Positions 28,063 to 35,602 are shown, numbered from the stretch's first letter. The stretch is 50,979 bases of DNA from Nonomuraea longispora (GCF_004348345.1 NZ_SMJZ01000037.1:1-50979); one strand, 5' to 3'. Translations and numbers: made by a program. The notes: generated by a model from the sequence alone, not told the origin.

Positions 28063-29128
28063 GTGCTCCCCGCGCGCGCGGGGATGGTCCCGAGCTGGAG
28101 GCCCTCGGTAGCGCCGGGTACGAGTGCTCCCCGCGCGCGCGGGGATGGTCCCACGGAGTCACTTGTACGTATTTCCATTGTCCCGTGCTCCCCGCGCGCG
28201 CGGGGATGGTCCCCGCTCCTTCTGGATCTCCAGGCTCTTGGCCAGGTGCTCCCCGCGCGCGCGGGGATGGTCCCTGCGCTTCGGGACGGGGCCCGTGGAT
28301 CGCGCCGTGCTCCCCGCGCGCGCGGGGATGGTCCTCCAGGAGATTAAGGGTGTCTCCGAGGTCCTGTGTGCTCCCCGCGCGCGCGGGGATGGTCCCGGCG
28401 GCAAGACGAAGTTCTGGTCGTAGCCGAGGTGCTCCCCGCGCGCGCGGGGATGGTCCCTGCTCCTCCGGCGGCCACCCCTGGCACGCCCGGTGCTCCCCGC
28501 GCGCGCGGGGATGGTCCCGACGGCGATCAGCACGACGAGCGCACCCAAGAGTGCTCCCCGCGCGCGCGGGGATGGTCCCTCCCGCGGTCGAAGGGTGCCG
28601 CTCTGGAGCTGGTGCTCCCCGCGCGCGCGGGGATGGTCCCGAAACCGGCTGACGCGCGTACCCGGACGTGGTGTGCTCCCCGCGCGCGCGGGGATGGTCC
28701 CGCCCGCGAAGCGGAACAGATCAAAGCGGCGATGTGCTCCCCGCGCGCGCGGGGATGCTCCCAGCACCCCCCACGAGTTGCTCGCCCGAGGGATGTGCTC
28801 CCCGCGCGCGCGGGGATGGTCCCGCCATCGCGCCGACCCGCTTGGACTCGGCGTCGTGCTCCCCGCGCGCGCGGGGATGGTCCCGCACAGTACGTCCTCG
28901 ACGACTACTCCCGCCTGTGCTCCCCGCGCGCGCGGGGATGGTCCCGCACAGTACGTCCTCGACGACTACTCCCGCCTGTGCTCCCCGCGCGCGCGGGGAT
29001 GGTCCCGGGCTGGTCGGCCAGCACATCCGTCGCAGCTTGTGCTCCCCGCGCACGCGGGGATGGTCCCCCTCCGGGAGCCGGCAGTCCCGGACTGGACCGG
29101 TGCTTCCGCGCACGTGGGGAGCACCCCG
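28063..29128 (+). CRISPR. CRISPR array 2, type I-E
   Basis: 18 repeats of 29 bp at exact 61-bp steps from 28063 to 29100, with 17 spacers of 32 bp. The repeat begins GTGCTCCCCGCGC and ends GCGGGGATGGTCCC. The central base differs from arrays 1, 3 and 4 (GCGCGCG rather than GCGCACG) in all but the last full repeat (29039), which keeps the GCGCACG form. Variants: 28734 (ATGCTCCC) and the terminal unit 29100-29128, whose right half resembles the opposite orientation. Spacers 28885-28916 and 28946-28977 are identical, a local duplication. Spacer 28214-28245 is the same as one in array 1. It is transcribed with the cas operon direction. Confidence 0.97.
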
Positions 29129-29542
29129 CTAAGGGGTGGTATCCCAAACGAGAATGGTGCGATCAGCAGGCAGAAGCCGGACGCGTCCTCGCGGCGGCTT
29201 GATGACGAACACCGGGACGCCCTCGGGGATATCCAGCTCTCTACGCTCCTCGGGTGACGGCATGCGAGCCGTCACCTCAGCGGCATGTTCTACGGCCACC
29301 CGCTCGACGGGCACCTGCGGCCGGACGTAGGAGCCTTCACGCTTCACGGTGACGACCAGTCCCTCGCTCCGCAGCACCCCGAGTGCCTGCCGCACAGCCA
29401 CCCGCCCCAGCTCGTACTCCTGCATCAGCCGAGTCTCTGAGGGGAGCGCCTGGCCAGGCTTCAGCCGGCCCGCTGCGATGTCTGCGCGGATGATGTCGGC
29501 GAGCTGGCGGTGCACCGGACGATCGGAACCGAAGTCGATCAC
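29129..29542 (-). CDS. GntR-family regulator (KorSA-like)
   Basis: 137 residues. The N-terminal winged helix-turn-helix is VHRQLADIIRADIAAGRLKP then LPSETRLMQEYELGRVAVRQ. There is a short C-terminal part (ERRELDIPEGVPVFVIKPPR, LLPADRTILVW) rather than a full UTRA ligand domain. Proteins of this size in AICEs repress the transfer/replication genes. The stop codon is immediately next to the last degenerate CRISPR repeat. It is divergent from the gene at 29651, sharing a 108-bp control region. GTG start; GGAAGTGAGG lies upstream. Confidence 0.85.
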   Translation of the reverse strand: MIDFGSDRPVHRQLADIIRADIAAGRLKPGQALPSETRLMQEYELGRVAVRQALGVLRSEGLVVTVKREGSYVRPQVPVERVAVEHAAEVTARMPSPEERRELDIPEGVPVFVIKPPRGRVRLLPADRTILVWDTTP

Positions 29543-29650
29543 AACAGGTCATCATCACAACCTCACTTCCCTATGTGCTCTGGTAGGCATATGCTCATAA
29601 GCATTTACGTGCAGGAACGTTGCCACACCGCGAGGCGGGAGGTCAGGTTA

Positions 29651-29974
29651 ATGGCACAACCGACAAGTCCGGAAGGTGAGGAGTGGCCATGTCCGGGGTT
29701 CACCACGCACCCTCAGAACACGGCCGGCCCTCCGGAGATGGTCCTCTCCTGGCAGGACGAGACCCGCTCGACGTGCACGGCGGAGCGCCGCCGGGTCCTC
29801 TTCCACACCTGCGCCTGCCTCGAAACCTCGTACGAGTTCCTCGGCGTCGGCGGCATGTACGGGTTCCGGCGCATACGACGCAGCGCTCCCAAGGCCGTCG
29901 CCTACGCCGGGCCTTGGCAGCGAGGCAGGGCCGAGAAGCTCTGGCTTCTGCTGATCAATGGCCAGGCACGCTGA
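29651..29974 (+). CDS. Hypothetical AICE protein
   Basis: 107 residues, not assigned to a named family. It begins MAQPTSPEGEEWPCPGFTTH and has three cysteines (WPCPGF, RSTCTAERR, HTCACLE) and an aromatic C-terminus (GPWQRGRAEKLWLLLINGQA). The ATG at 29651 is preferred to upstream frame extensions because a GGCGGGAGGTCAGG stretch precedes it by 6-12 nt. Position between two GntR regulators suggests a regulatory or maintenance role, but function is unknown. Confidence 0.6.
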   Translation: MAQPTSPEGEEWPCPGFTTHPQNTAGPPEMVLSWQDETRSTCTAERRRVLFHTCACLETSYEFLGVGGMYGFRRIRRSAPKAVAYAGPWQRGRAEKLWLLLINGQAR

Positions 29975-30088
29975 TGGCATCGCGTCGCGGGCGGAGCGGG
30001 CAGTTCCGCGACGCGCATGAGCGGCGGCCTTACCGCCACCGAGTCCGAACCGGCGGTGGACCGAGAGCCAGAGTCCGCCGTACGTCGA

Positions 30089-30120
30089 ATGAGCGCGCAT
30101 TGCCGCTCACGAGCGCTCAT
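30089..30120. promoter_or_regulatory. Inverted repeat, candidate operator
   Basis: ATGAGCGC (30089-30096) and GCGCTCAT (30113-30120) form a perfect 8-bp inverted repeat 43 bp upstream of the tandem-GntR start codon. The right arm is itself within the palindrome GAGCGCTC. It is likely an autoregulatory binding site; inferred. Confidence 0.45.
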
Positions 30121-30162
30121 CTCTCTAGCCTTGAGTTCGTTGTTGCTCGGCAAGGGAGCCTC

Positions 30163-30648
30163 ATGACTCACGGCAAAGATCAGCCCGCCTACGCCACCCT
30201 GGCGGACGACCTCCGCCAGCGCATCGCCGCCGGCGAGTATCCACCAGGCGGGATGATCCCGTCCGAGACGGCCCTCATGCAGACGTACGGCGTCGCTCGC
30301 GGCACCGTACGGCAGGCGCTCGCAGAGCTGGAACGCGAGGGCCTGGTCGTCAGCCAGGTAGGCCGTGGCCGGAGAGTGCAGGGGCATGCCGCAGAAGGCC
30401 TGAAGCCGGCCACCCGCTACGAGGAGGTGGCCGGCCAGCTCCGCGCCGCCATCAAGGCCGGCGAGTTCCCCCCGGATGTGCGGCTGCCTGGTGAACCTGT
30501 CCTCGCCGAAAGGTTCGGTACGGCGCGCATCACGGTACGCAAGGCCCTGGAAGTGCTTCAGCAGGAGGGCCTGATCGTCGTCATCCCCAGCAAGGGCCGT
30601 TTCGTGGCCACCAGTTCGCCGCCGAGCAACACGAGCAGGAAAGGCTGA
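30163..30648 (+). CDS. Tandem winged-helix GntR regulator
   Basis: 161 residues made of two GntR-type winged helix-turn-helix domains and nothing else. Domain 1 (about 9-72): YATLADDLRQRIAAGEYPPG, PSETALMQTYGVARGTVRQA. Domain 2 (about 83-150): RYEEVAGQLRAAIKAGEFPP, LPGEPVLAERFGTARITVRK. No effector domain. The two halves are clearly homologous (ALxxxYGVARGTVRQALxxLExEGLVV against VLAERFGTARITVRKALEVLQQEGLIV). ATG at 30163 follows AAGGGAGCC. It lies three bases before the APH gene, so they are probably co-transcribed. A single polypeptide could act as a pseudo-dimer on DNA; inferred. Confidence 0.85.
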   Translation: MTHGKDQPAYATLADDLRQRIAAGEYPPGGMIPSETALMQTYGVARGTVRQALAELEREGLVVSQVGRGRRVQGHAAEGLKPATRYEEVAGQLRAAIKAGEFPPDVRLPGEPVLAERFGTARITVRKALEVLQQEGLIVVIPSKGRFVATSSPPSNTSRKG

Positions 30649-30651
30649 CCC

Positions 30652-31566
30652 ATGTCCAAGTCCCCCACCGCGCAGAGCTTCTCCCAGCAGGACGCGCAAA
30701 GAGCGTTCGTCGCGGCCTGCGAGCACGCCGGGTTGGACAGCCGCGGGGCGCTGCCGATCAGGATCGGGGAGAACGCCCTGTACCGGCTCGCCTCGGCTCC
30801 GGTGGTGGTGAGGATCGCCCGGAGCGCGGATCTCCTGCCCGATGTGCAGAAGGAGGTGGGGGTCGCCAGGTGGCTGGCGGAGGCCGGCTTCCCGAGCGTG
30901 CGGCTGTTCCCCGACTGTCCGCAGGCGACGGTGTACGACGGGCGGGTGGTGACGTTCTGGCGGTACGAGGCCAGCGAGGGGCCGGCGCCGGGCTTCATCG
31001 ACGCGGCGGCGATGCTCAGGAAGCTGCACGACGTGGTCAAGCCGATGGATCTGCTGCTGCCGCTGTTCGACCCGCTGGCCCGCGTGGAGGGTCGTCTCGA
31101 CAGTGCCACGACCATCGCGGAGGAGGACATCGCGTTCCTGCGGCAGCGGATCAAGGACCTGTACGCCGAGTACAGCACGCTCGACTTCGCCCTGCCCGCC
31201 GGCCACATCCACGGCGACGGGCACAAGAACAACCTCCTGCGCCGCCCGGACGGCAAGGTGATCATGCTCGACTTCGAGTCGTTCGCCTGGGGACCACGCG
31301 AGTGGGATCTCTGCACAGGCTTCGGCCTCCCGTTCCGCGGCTTCGGGTGGATGGTGCCGGAGGAGTACGCACAGGCGGTGGACGCCTACGGCTTCGACAT
31401 CGCAGCGTGGCCCGGCTTCCACACCATCCGCCGCATCCGGGAGGTCACCATGACCACCTGGCTCATGCAGAACGTCGACCACGGCCCCGAGGTCCGCGCC
31501 GAGTTTGACCGGCGCGTGGCATCGCTGCGGCACGATGTCCTGCCGCGCGTCTGGCAGCCGTTCTGA
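30652..31566 (+). CDS. APH-family phosphotransferase
   Basis: 304 residues of the aminoglycoside/choline kinase fold. N-lobe with LYRLASAPVVVRIARS (ATP-binding lysine position replaced by Arg in VVRIAR). Catalytic loop HIHGDGHKNNLLRR (about residues 184-197), i.e. H-G-D-x-x-x-x-N, and the metal-binding IMLDFESFAWGPREWDL. Substrate unknown: homologues in actinomycetes act on aminoglycosides, macrolides, sugars or choline, and antibiotic resistance cannot be asserted. It follows the tandem GntR gene by 3 nt, convergent with the TPR regulator (stops 4 bp apart). Such kinase genes are common cargo next to AICE regulators. Confidence 0.85.
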   Translation: MSKSPTAQSFSQQDAQRAFVAACEHAGLDSRGALPIRIGENALYRLASAPVVVRIARSADLLPDVQKEVGVARWLAEAGFPSVRLFPDCPQATVYDGRVVTFWRYEASEGPAPGFIDAAAMLRKLHDVVKPMDLLLPLFDPLARVEGRLDSATTIAEEDIAFLRQRIKDLYAEYSTLDFALPAGHIHGDGHKNNLLRRPDGKVIMLDFESFAWGPREWDLCTGFGLPFRGFGWMVPEEYAQAVDAYGFDIAAWPGFHTIRRIREVTMTTWLMQNVDHGPEVRAEFDRRVASLRHDVLPRVWQPF

Positions 31567-31570
31567 TCGG

Positions 31571-32953
31571 TTACCGAGCCTCCGACCGTGCGCGGGCGAG
31601 CCGCGTCTCCGTGAACGTCTGAAACTCGCGCACTCTTGGATCGTTCCCGAAGCGCGTGAGCTGCTTGACGAAGTCTCGTACGTAACGCCGCGTCCTGGCC
31701 GATCGCAGGTCGGCCACGGTCGTCACGACCTCGCGCGCCACGGCGAGCCCGTGCTCCAGCTCGCCGCCGGCCACGTGGCTCGTGGCCAGGATGGTCCGGA
31801 CGAAGGACAGGCTCCGGACATACAGGCTCTCGGAGAGCTCTACGCTCTCCAGAACCCTGTTCGCAGCCCGGTGATGATGGCCGAGGTCGCGGAAGCAGTG
31901 CGCGAACTCGGCCGCCAGCTCGGCTTCGTCGAAGTACCGCAGCCACACCGGATCGTCCTCGGGAGTTCGCCGCTCGAACCAGCGCTCGGCCTCGCCCAAT
32001 GCCCTGCTGCACGCGGCCTCGTCGCCTTGGGAGGCCAACGCCCGCGCCTCCATGGCGCTGAACAGCGCCATCGCCGTAGGCGTGGCCGCGCCCTGAGCGC
32101 CCATCGTCGCGGCTCGGGCGAGGTTGACCGCCATGCCGTAGTGCCCCAGGTAGTTGGCCTGGTGGCTCATGCCGGCCAGGATGCGTCCGCCGAGCATCCG
32201 GTTGTCTGCCTCGCGCGCCAGGCGCAGCGCCTTCGTCATGTACCGCTGGGCGAGACCGTGCAGGCCGGTGTCGTACGCCATCCAGGCCGCGAGCCGCAGC
32301 ATGGCCGCCGTCTCGGAGAGGAACCGCTTGCCGAGTGCCGTGTCCGGGCGGACGTGCTTGAGGAGCGGTTCGACCTCCATGGCGATGTACTGCACGACGG
32401 TGGATCGGGCGTGGCCGCCGCCGAACCGGTAGTCGAGTTTCGCGAACATGGCCGTCGTCTCGCGGATGGCGTCGACGTTGGAGGCGGTGACCGGTCGTTC
32501 CTCGGTCGCGAGTCTCGGGATCGGTACGGGGTTCACCAGCCACGTGACCATGGAGTCGTTCCAGGAGTCCGTGGAGACATCGCTCTCGACCATCTGAGGG
32601 TTCGCCGAAAGGTCGCCTGACACGAGGGCCGTCACGCCGCCGGCCAGGCAGTCGGCCTGCCGCTGCTTGCGAGAGCTGGGCCCGAACGGCGTCGCCTCGG
32701 CGTACAACATGCCGATGTCCCGCACGCTCACCCGTTCACCCAGCTTGCGGCTTAGGGCCTCGGCGATGAAGTGCGGAGTCATTCCGCGGGGGTGCATTCC
32801 GTCGAGCCAGCGTTTCACCGACACGTGATCACAGCGAACGTCCGCGCCATGGCTGCTCGCCACATCCTGCACTCGCCGGGCGAGGGCCTTGTTGGAACAC
32901 GCGGCTCGCGTCATGACCGCTGCGAGCTGGTGATTCGGCTCTCGGAGCTTCAT
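31571..32953 (-). CDS. HTH/TPR-type transcriptional regulator
   Basis: 460 residues. The N-terminal ~90 residues resemble an Xre-type helix-turn-helix (HQLAAVMTRAACSNKALARR, HVSVKRWLDGMHPRG, ISV-type VRDIGMLYAE). The remainder is an all-helical tetratricopeptide-like repeat region (LRLAAWMAYDTGLHGLAQRY, AREADNRMLGGRILAGMSHQ, ALASQGDEAACSRALGEAER). The ATG at 32953 is preferred over 32971 because GGGAG precedes it by 4-8 nt. Such proteins are common in actinomycete mobile elements and are thought to sense a partner or peptide through the TPR part. It is divergent from the transfer operon, whose promoter lies 180 bp away. Confidence 0.85.
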   Translation of the reverse strand: MKLREPNHQLAAVMTRAACSNKALARRVQDVASSHGADVRCDHVSVKRWLDGMHPRGMTPHFIAEALSRKLGERVSVRDIGMLYAEATPFGPSSRKQRQADCLAGGVTALVSGDLSANPQMVESDVSTDSWNDSMVTWLVNPVPIPRLATEERPVTASNVDAIRETTAMFAKLDYRFGGGHARSTVVQYIAMEVEPLLKHVRPDTALGKRFLSETAAMLRLAAWMAYDTGLHGLAQRYMTKALRLAREADNRMLGGRILAGMSHQANYLGHYGMAVNLARAATMGAQGAATPTAMALFSAMEARALASQGDEAACSRALGEAERWFERRTPEDDPVWLRYFDEAELAAEFAHCFRDLGHHHRAANRVLESVELSESLYVRSLSFVRTILATSHVAGGELEHGLAVAREVVTTVADLRSARTRRYVRDFVKQLTRFGNDPRVREFQTFTETRLARARSEAR

Positions 32954-33136
32954 GGCACTCCCGGCGCGCAAGGGGTCGGCAACCCTCAGTGATCAAGATG
33001 TCGCCCACAGTTTGCACCCCCTCCTGGCCGTCGTGCACCCCCAACCGCTCAATTGCACCGTCTTTTGAACGCTGCCATACCCCCTGAGCTGCGCGGTTTT
33101 CTAGTGCCACGAACCACGGCGGCTCCCGAAAGGAGC

Positions 33137-33180
33137 TTGACGGAGCAGCCAAGCCTGTTCTATACCTGTACAGGACAGGT
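33137..33180 (+). promoter_or_regulatory. Promoter with overlapping palindromic operator
   Basis: TTGACG (33137-33142), 18 nt, then TATACC (33161-33166) forms a good vegetative-type promoter for the transfer operon. Overlapping the -10 and start region is a nested palindrome, CCTGTTCTATACCTGTACAG-GACAGGT (33154-33180). Its inner core is CCTGTACAGG and its outer arms are CCTGTTC/GGACAGG. This layout suits repression by one of the element's GntR proteins. Confidence 0.55.
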
Positions 33181-33246
33181 TCTCGCGAGAGAACCCGGCC
33201 CACCAGGAGAGACAGGCTCGATGACGACCAGAAGGGATCACCACCA

Positions 33247-33414
33247 ATGCCTGCTCTCCGACCCCGACGCTTCCTGCCCACGGTGCTGATGATCCTCGCG
33301 GCCTTCTTCGTGGTCACTCAGCCGCACAAGGCCGCGGTGGCGGTGAACGCCGCTGTGGACGGCATCCAGACGATCGCCCAAGCCCTGACCACGTTCAGCG
33401 ACGGTCTCGGCTGA
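33247..33414 (+). CDS. Small AICE membrane-type protein
   Basis: 55 residues: RPRRFLPTVLMILAAFFVVT then QPHKAAVAVNAAVDGIQTIA. One hydrophobic N-terminal segment (about residues 9-22) preceded by Arg residues suggests a membrane anchor. AAGGGATC lies 9 nt upstream of the ATG. It is the first gene after the strong promoter and therefore the head of the transfer operon. Small proteins of this shape occur at this place in other AICEs; function unknown. Confidence 0.65.
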   Translation: MPALRPRRFLPTVLMILAAFFVVTQPHKAAVAVNAAVDGIQTIAQALTTFSDGLG

Positions 33415-33504
33415 CTCACCAGACAGAACAAGCCGGGGCGCGGCCCATGTCGCCAAACCTGATCCGCGCCCCGGCATCCCCATCCCTAGAAGGGTTCTTC
33501 CATC

Positions 33505-33720
33505 ATGACCCACGGGTCCGGCAACACACAGCCCAGCTACGACCTCGACCTGCCCACGCGCCTGGTGACCTGGACGTCCGTCCAATGGCTCTGCCTCGTC
33601 TGCGGTGGAGCCGAGGAGATCGCCCCGGAGGAGGAGGCTCCCACCCCGCCCATCTGCCCGAGCTGCCACCAGCTCGCCGTCGCCGAGGCGCTCGTCACCC
33701 TGTCGGCGGTGCGCCGATGA
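33505..33720 (+). CDS. Small zinc-ribbon-like protein
   Basis: 71 residues with two Cys pairs, WLCLVCGGAEE and PPICPSCHQLA, spaced as in a zinc ribbon. GAAGGGTTC lies upstream of the ATG. Its stop overlaps the WhiB ATG by four bases (ATGA). Probably a DNA- or protein-binding accessory of the element; no specific function known. Confidence 0.65.
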   Translation: MTHGSGNTQPSYDLDLPTRLVTWTSVQWLCLVCGGAEEIAPEEEAPTPPICPSCHQLAVAEALVTLSAVRR

Positions 33721-33992
33721 ACGAGTTCCTGTACGACCTCCGCGATGACGTACTCAACGCGGGCCCGGCCTGCGAGAGCGACAACGCCCAGCTCTTCACC
33801 GGCCCCGACGCCTTCGAGCCCGAGCCGGACGACGAGCGAGAGGCACGCGAGGCGAAGGCCAAGGCGGTGTGCGGTGCATGCCCGGCCCGCTCCGCGTGCC
33901 TGGTCTACGCCCTGGCCGTGTCGCCCGAGGCCGGCATCTGGGCGGGCCTGACCAGCGACGAGCTACGCGCGCTGCGGGAGGTGGCCGCGTGA
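33717..33992 (+). CDS. WhiB-family iron-sulfur regulator
   Basis: 91 residues. Four conserved cysteines at 19, 52, 55 and 61 (PACES; AVCGACPARSACLVYAL) bind a [4Fe-4S] cluster. The G-I-W-A-G turn and a following basic helix (LTSDELRALRE) complete the WhiB domain. WhiB proteins are actinobacterial partners of the major sigma factor that respond to redox or NO, so this may tune transfer to cell state. ATG at 33717 chosen for the ATGA overlap and because the ACES cysteine lies within 20 residues. TGATG overlap with the next gene. Confidence 0.88.
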   Translation: MNEFLYDLRDDVLNAGPACESDNAQLFTGPDAFEPEPDDEREAREAKAKAVCGACPARSACLVYALAVSPEAGIWAGLTSDELRALREVAA

Positions 33993-34159
33993 TGGCTCGC
34001 TTCCAGTGCGCCGACTGCGGCAGGCGCTCGCGTAGCGCGTACCGGTGCCGTGGCTGCGGCGTTCGCCACCAGGTCGAGATCTGCCCTGCTCAAGGCACTC
34101 GCTGCCTGTCCAACTGCCGCATGTGCCGCATCCTCGTCCGCTCCCAGTCCGGAACCTGA
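33992..34159 (+). CDS. Cys-rich mini-protein
   Basis: 55 residues with eight or nine cysteines: FQCADCGRR, YRCRGCGVRH, ICPAQGTRCLSNCRMCRI. Two to three zinc-binding knuckles fit, as in rubredoxin-like ribbons. The ATG overlaps the WhiB stop (TGATG). Same operon. Function unknown. Confidence 0.6.
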   Translation: MARFQCADCGRRSRSAYRCRGCGVRHQVEICPAQGTRCLSNCRMCRILVRSQSGT

Positions 34160-34170
34160 AGGGAGGTCAC

Positions 34171-34326
34171 ATGAACAACGCCAGTCCGTCGGCCGCCCGC
34201 TGCCCGCGCTGCACGACCCGGCTCGATGGCGGACCTGTCCAGTTCTACTGCGCACAGTGCCGCCGCACCGTGTTCGCCGCCGACCTCGACCACGAAGTTC
34301 GCATCCCGCTCAGGAGAACCGCATGA
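34171..34326 (+). CDS. Small zinc-ribbon protein
   Basis: 51 residues with AARCPRCTTRL and FYCAQCRRTVF, one zinc ribbon. GGGAGGTCAC directly precedes the ATG, the strongest Shine-Dalgarno in the operon. ATGA overlap with the next gene. It is the third Cys-pair protein in under 1 kb of the same operon. Function unknown. Confidence 0.65.
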   Translation: MNNASPSAARCPRCTTRLDGGPVQFYCAQCRRTVFAADLDHEVRIPLRRTA

Positions 34327-34544
34327 TCAACGTACTGCTCTACCTGGTGGTGTTCGCCGCCGGGTTCCTCGCCTGCGACCTGGTACGCATCGCCCAGGAG
34401 CGCTACCGCCTCCGTCAGGTGACGCGCTACGCCGTCATCGCCGCGGGCTCGCCGGACAAGGTGCTGCGCATCTGGTCCCGCCATCCGGCGAACTGGTGCG
34501 ACCGGCCCAACTGCCCGCGCTGCTGGGGACGGTGGGGCCGATGA
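34323..34544 (+). CDS. Small membrane-anchored protein
   Basis: 73 residues: an N-terminal membrane helix (VLLYLVVFAAGFLACDLV) and a cytoplasmic tail with WCDRPNCPRCWGRWGR. Overlaps both neighbours by 4 nt. Likely part of the transfer or spread apparatus at the membrane; inferred from context. Confidence 0.6.
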   Translation: MINVLLYLVVFAAGFLACDLVRIAQERYRLRQVTRYAVIAAGSPDKVLRIWSRHPANWCDRPNCPRCWGRWGR

Positions 34545-35602
34545 CCGCAGCCGTCTACGGACCCCGCCCACTGACCGAAGGCGAGCAGACCGCCGTCTCG
34601 GTCACCGCCGCCGCCGTGGCCGTACTCGGCCTGCTCGGCTTCGTCATCAGCTTCGCCACGGTGGCCGAGGCCGCCGAGCTGTCCTTCGGATGGTTCGCCT
34701 GGATCGTTCCACTCGGCATAGACCTCGGCATCGCCGTCTTCTCGGCGCTGGACATCGTCCTGGCCCGCCTCGGCATGCGCCTTCGCCTGCTGAGGGTGGT
34801 GCCCTGGTCGCTGACGGCCGCCACGGTCTACCTGAACGTGGCCGGTGAGGACACCCTGTTCGGGATCATCGCTCACGCGACGCTGCCCGGCCTGTGGGTG
34901 GTGGCGGTGGAGGTGGGCGCGTACGCCATCCGCAAGCGCGCCGACCTGGCCCGGCCAGACCACATGGAGTCCATCCGGCTCTCCCGGTGGCTCCTGGCCT
35001 TCCCGTCCACGTTCGCGCTGTGGCGCCGGATGGTGCTGTGGGAGATTCGCTCGTACCCGAACGCCCTCGGCCGCGAGCGTGACCGCATCCTCGCCCGTAC
35101 GGACCTGCAAGACCGGTACGGCAGGCTGTGGCGCTACAAGGCCACCCGCCGCGAACGCGCGCTCTACCGCCTCGGCGAGCTGGCACCACAGCACATACAA
35201 CTGGCACCCGAGCGCCCGGTACTGCCACCGAAGCCCAAGCACCGAGCGCCGAAGAAGGCCGTACGACGGCCCCGCGCGGACGTGACGGACCTGATGCCGC
35301 TCGGCTGGCGGATCGCCGCCGACCACGAGGCACGCGATGTCCCGCTCACCCGTGACCGGCTCCGCGACGCCATCCGGCAGACCGGCCGGTCAGTCTCCAC
35401 CGACCGCGCCGGGGCACTCCTGGCCCGCCTGCGGACGGAAGCACCGCCCGACCGGACCACGACCGCCGGACCGACCGCAGACCGTCCGCACGGTCCGACC
35501 GCCATCACAACGTCAGAGGGCGCGGCCCCCACTCCGCCAAGAACAGTGGCCGCGCCCCGCCACCCCGCAACCGTCACGGCAAACGAGGCATATTCATCAT
35601 GA
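34541..35602 (+). CDS. DUF2637 (SpdB-like) membrane protein
   Basis: 353 residues. Four membrane helices in the first ~130 residues: VTAAAVAVLGLLGFVISFAT; FGWFAWIVPLGIDLGIAVFS; LLRVVPWSLTAATVYLNVAG; and FGIIAHATLPGLWVVAVEVG. A basic cytoplasmic region (PKPKHRAPKKAVRRPRADV) and a Pro/Thr-rich tail follow. DUF2637 proteins next to traB in AICEs are thought to help intramycelial spread of the element. ATG at 34541 gives an ATGA overlap with the upstream gene; the 3' end overlaps traB likewise. Confidence 0.85.
   Translation: MTAAVYGPRPLTEGEQTAVSVTAAAVAVLGLLGFVISFATVAEAAELSFGWFAWIVPLGIDLGIAVFSALDIVLARLGMRLRLLRVVPWSLTAATVYLNVAGEDTLFGIIAHATLPGLWVVAVEVGAYAIRKRADLARPDHMESIRLSRWLLAFPSTFALWRRMVLWEIRSYPNALGRERDRILARTDLQDRYGRLWRYKATRRERALYRLGELAPQHIQLAPERPVLPPKPKHRAPKKAVRRPRADVTDLMPLGWRIAADHEARDVPLTRDRLRDAIRQTGRSVSTDRAGALLARLRTEAPPDRTTTAGPTADRPHGPTAITTSEGAAPTPPRTVAAPRHPATVTANEAYSS

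Noticed and set aside
29902..31533. 543-codon minus-strand frame
   Set aside because: It is opposite the tandem GntR and APH genes, both of which have clear family motifs.
31386..32543. 385-codon minus-strand frame overlapping the TPR regulator
   Set aside because: Arg/Pro-rich alternative-frame shadow; the 31571-32953 frame has HTH and TPR features and a ribosome-binding site.
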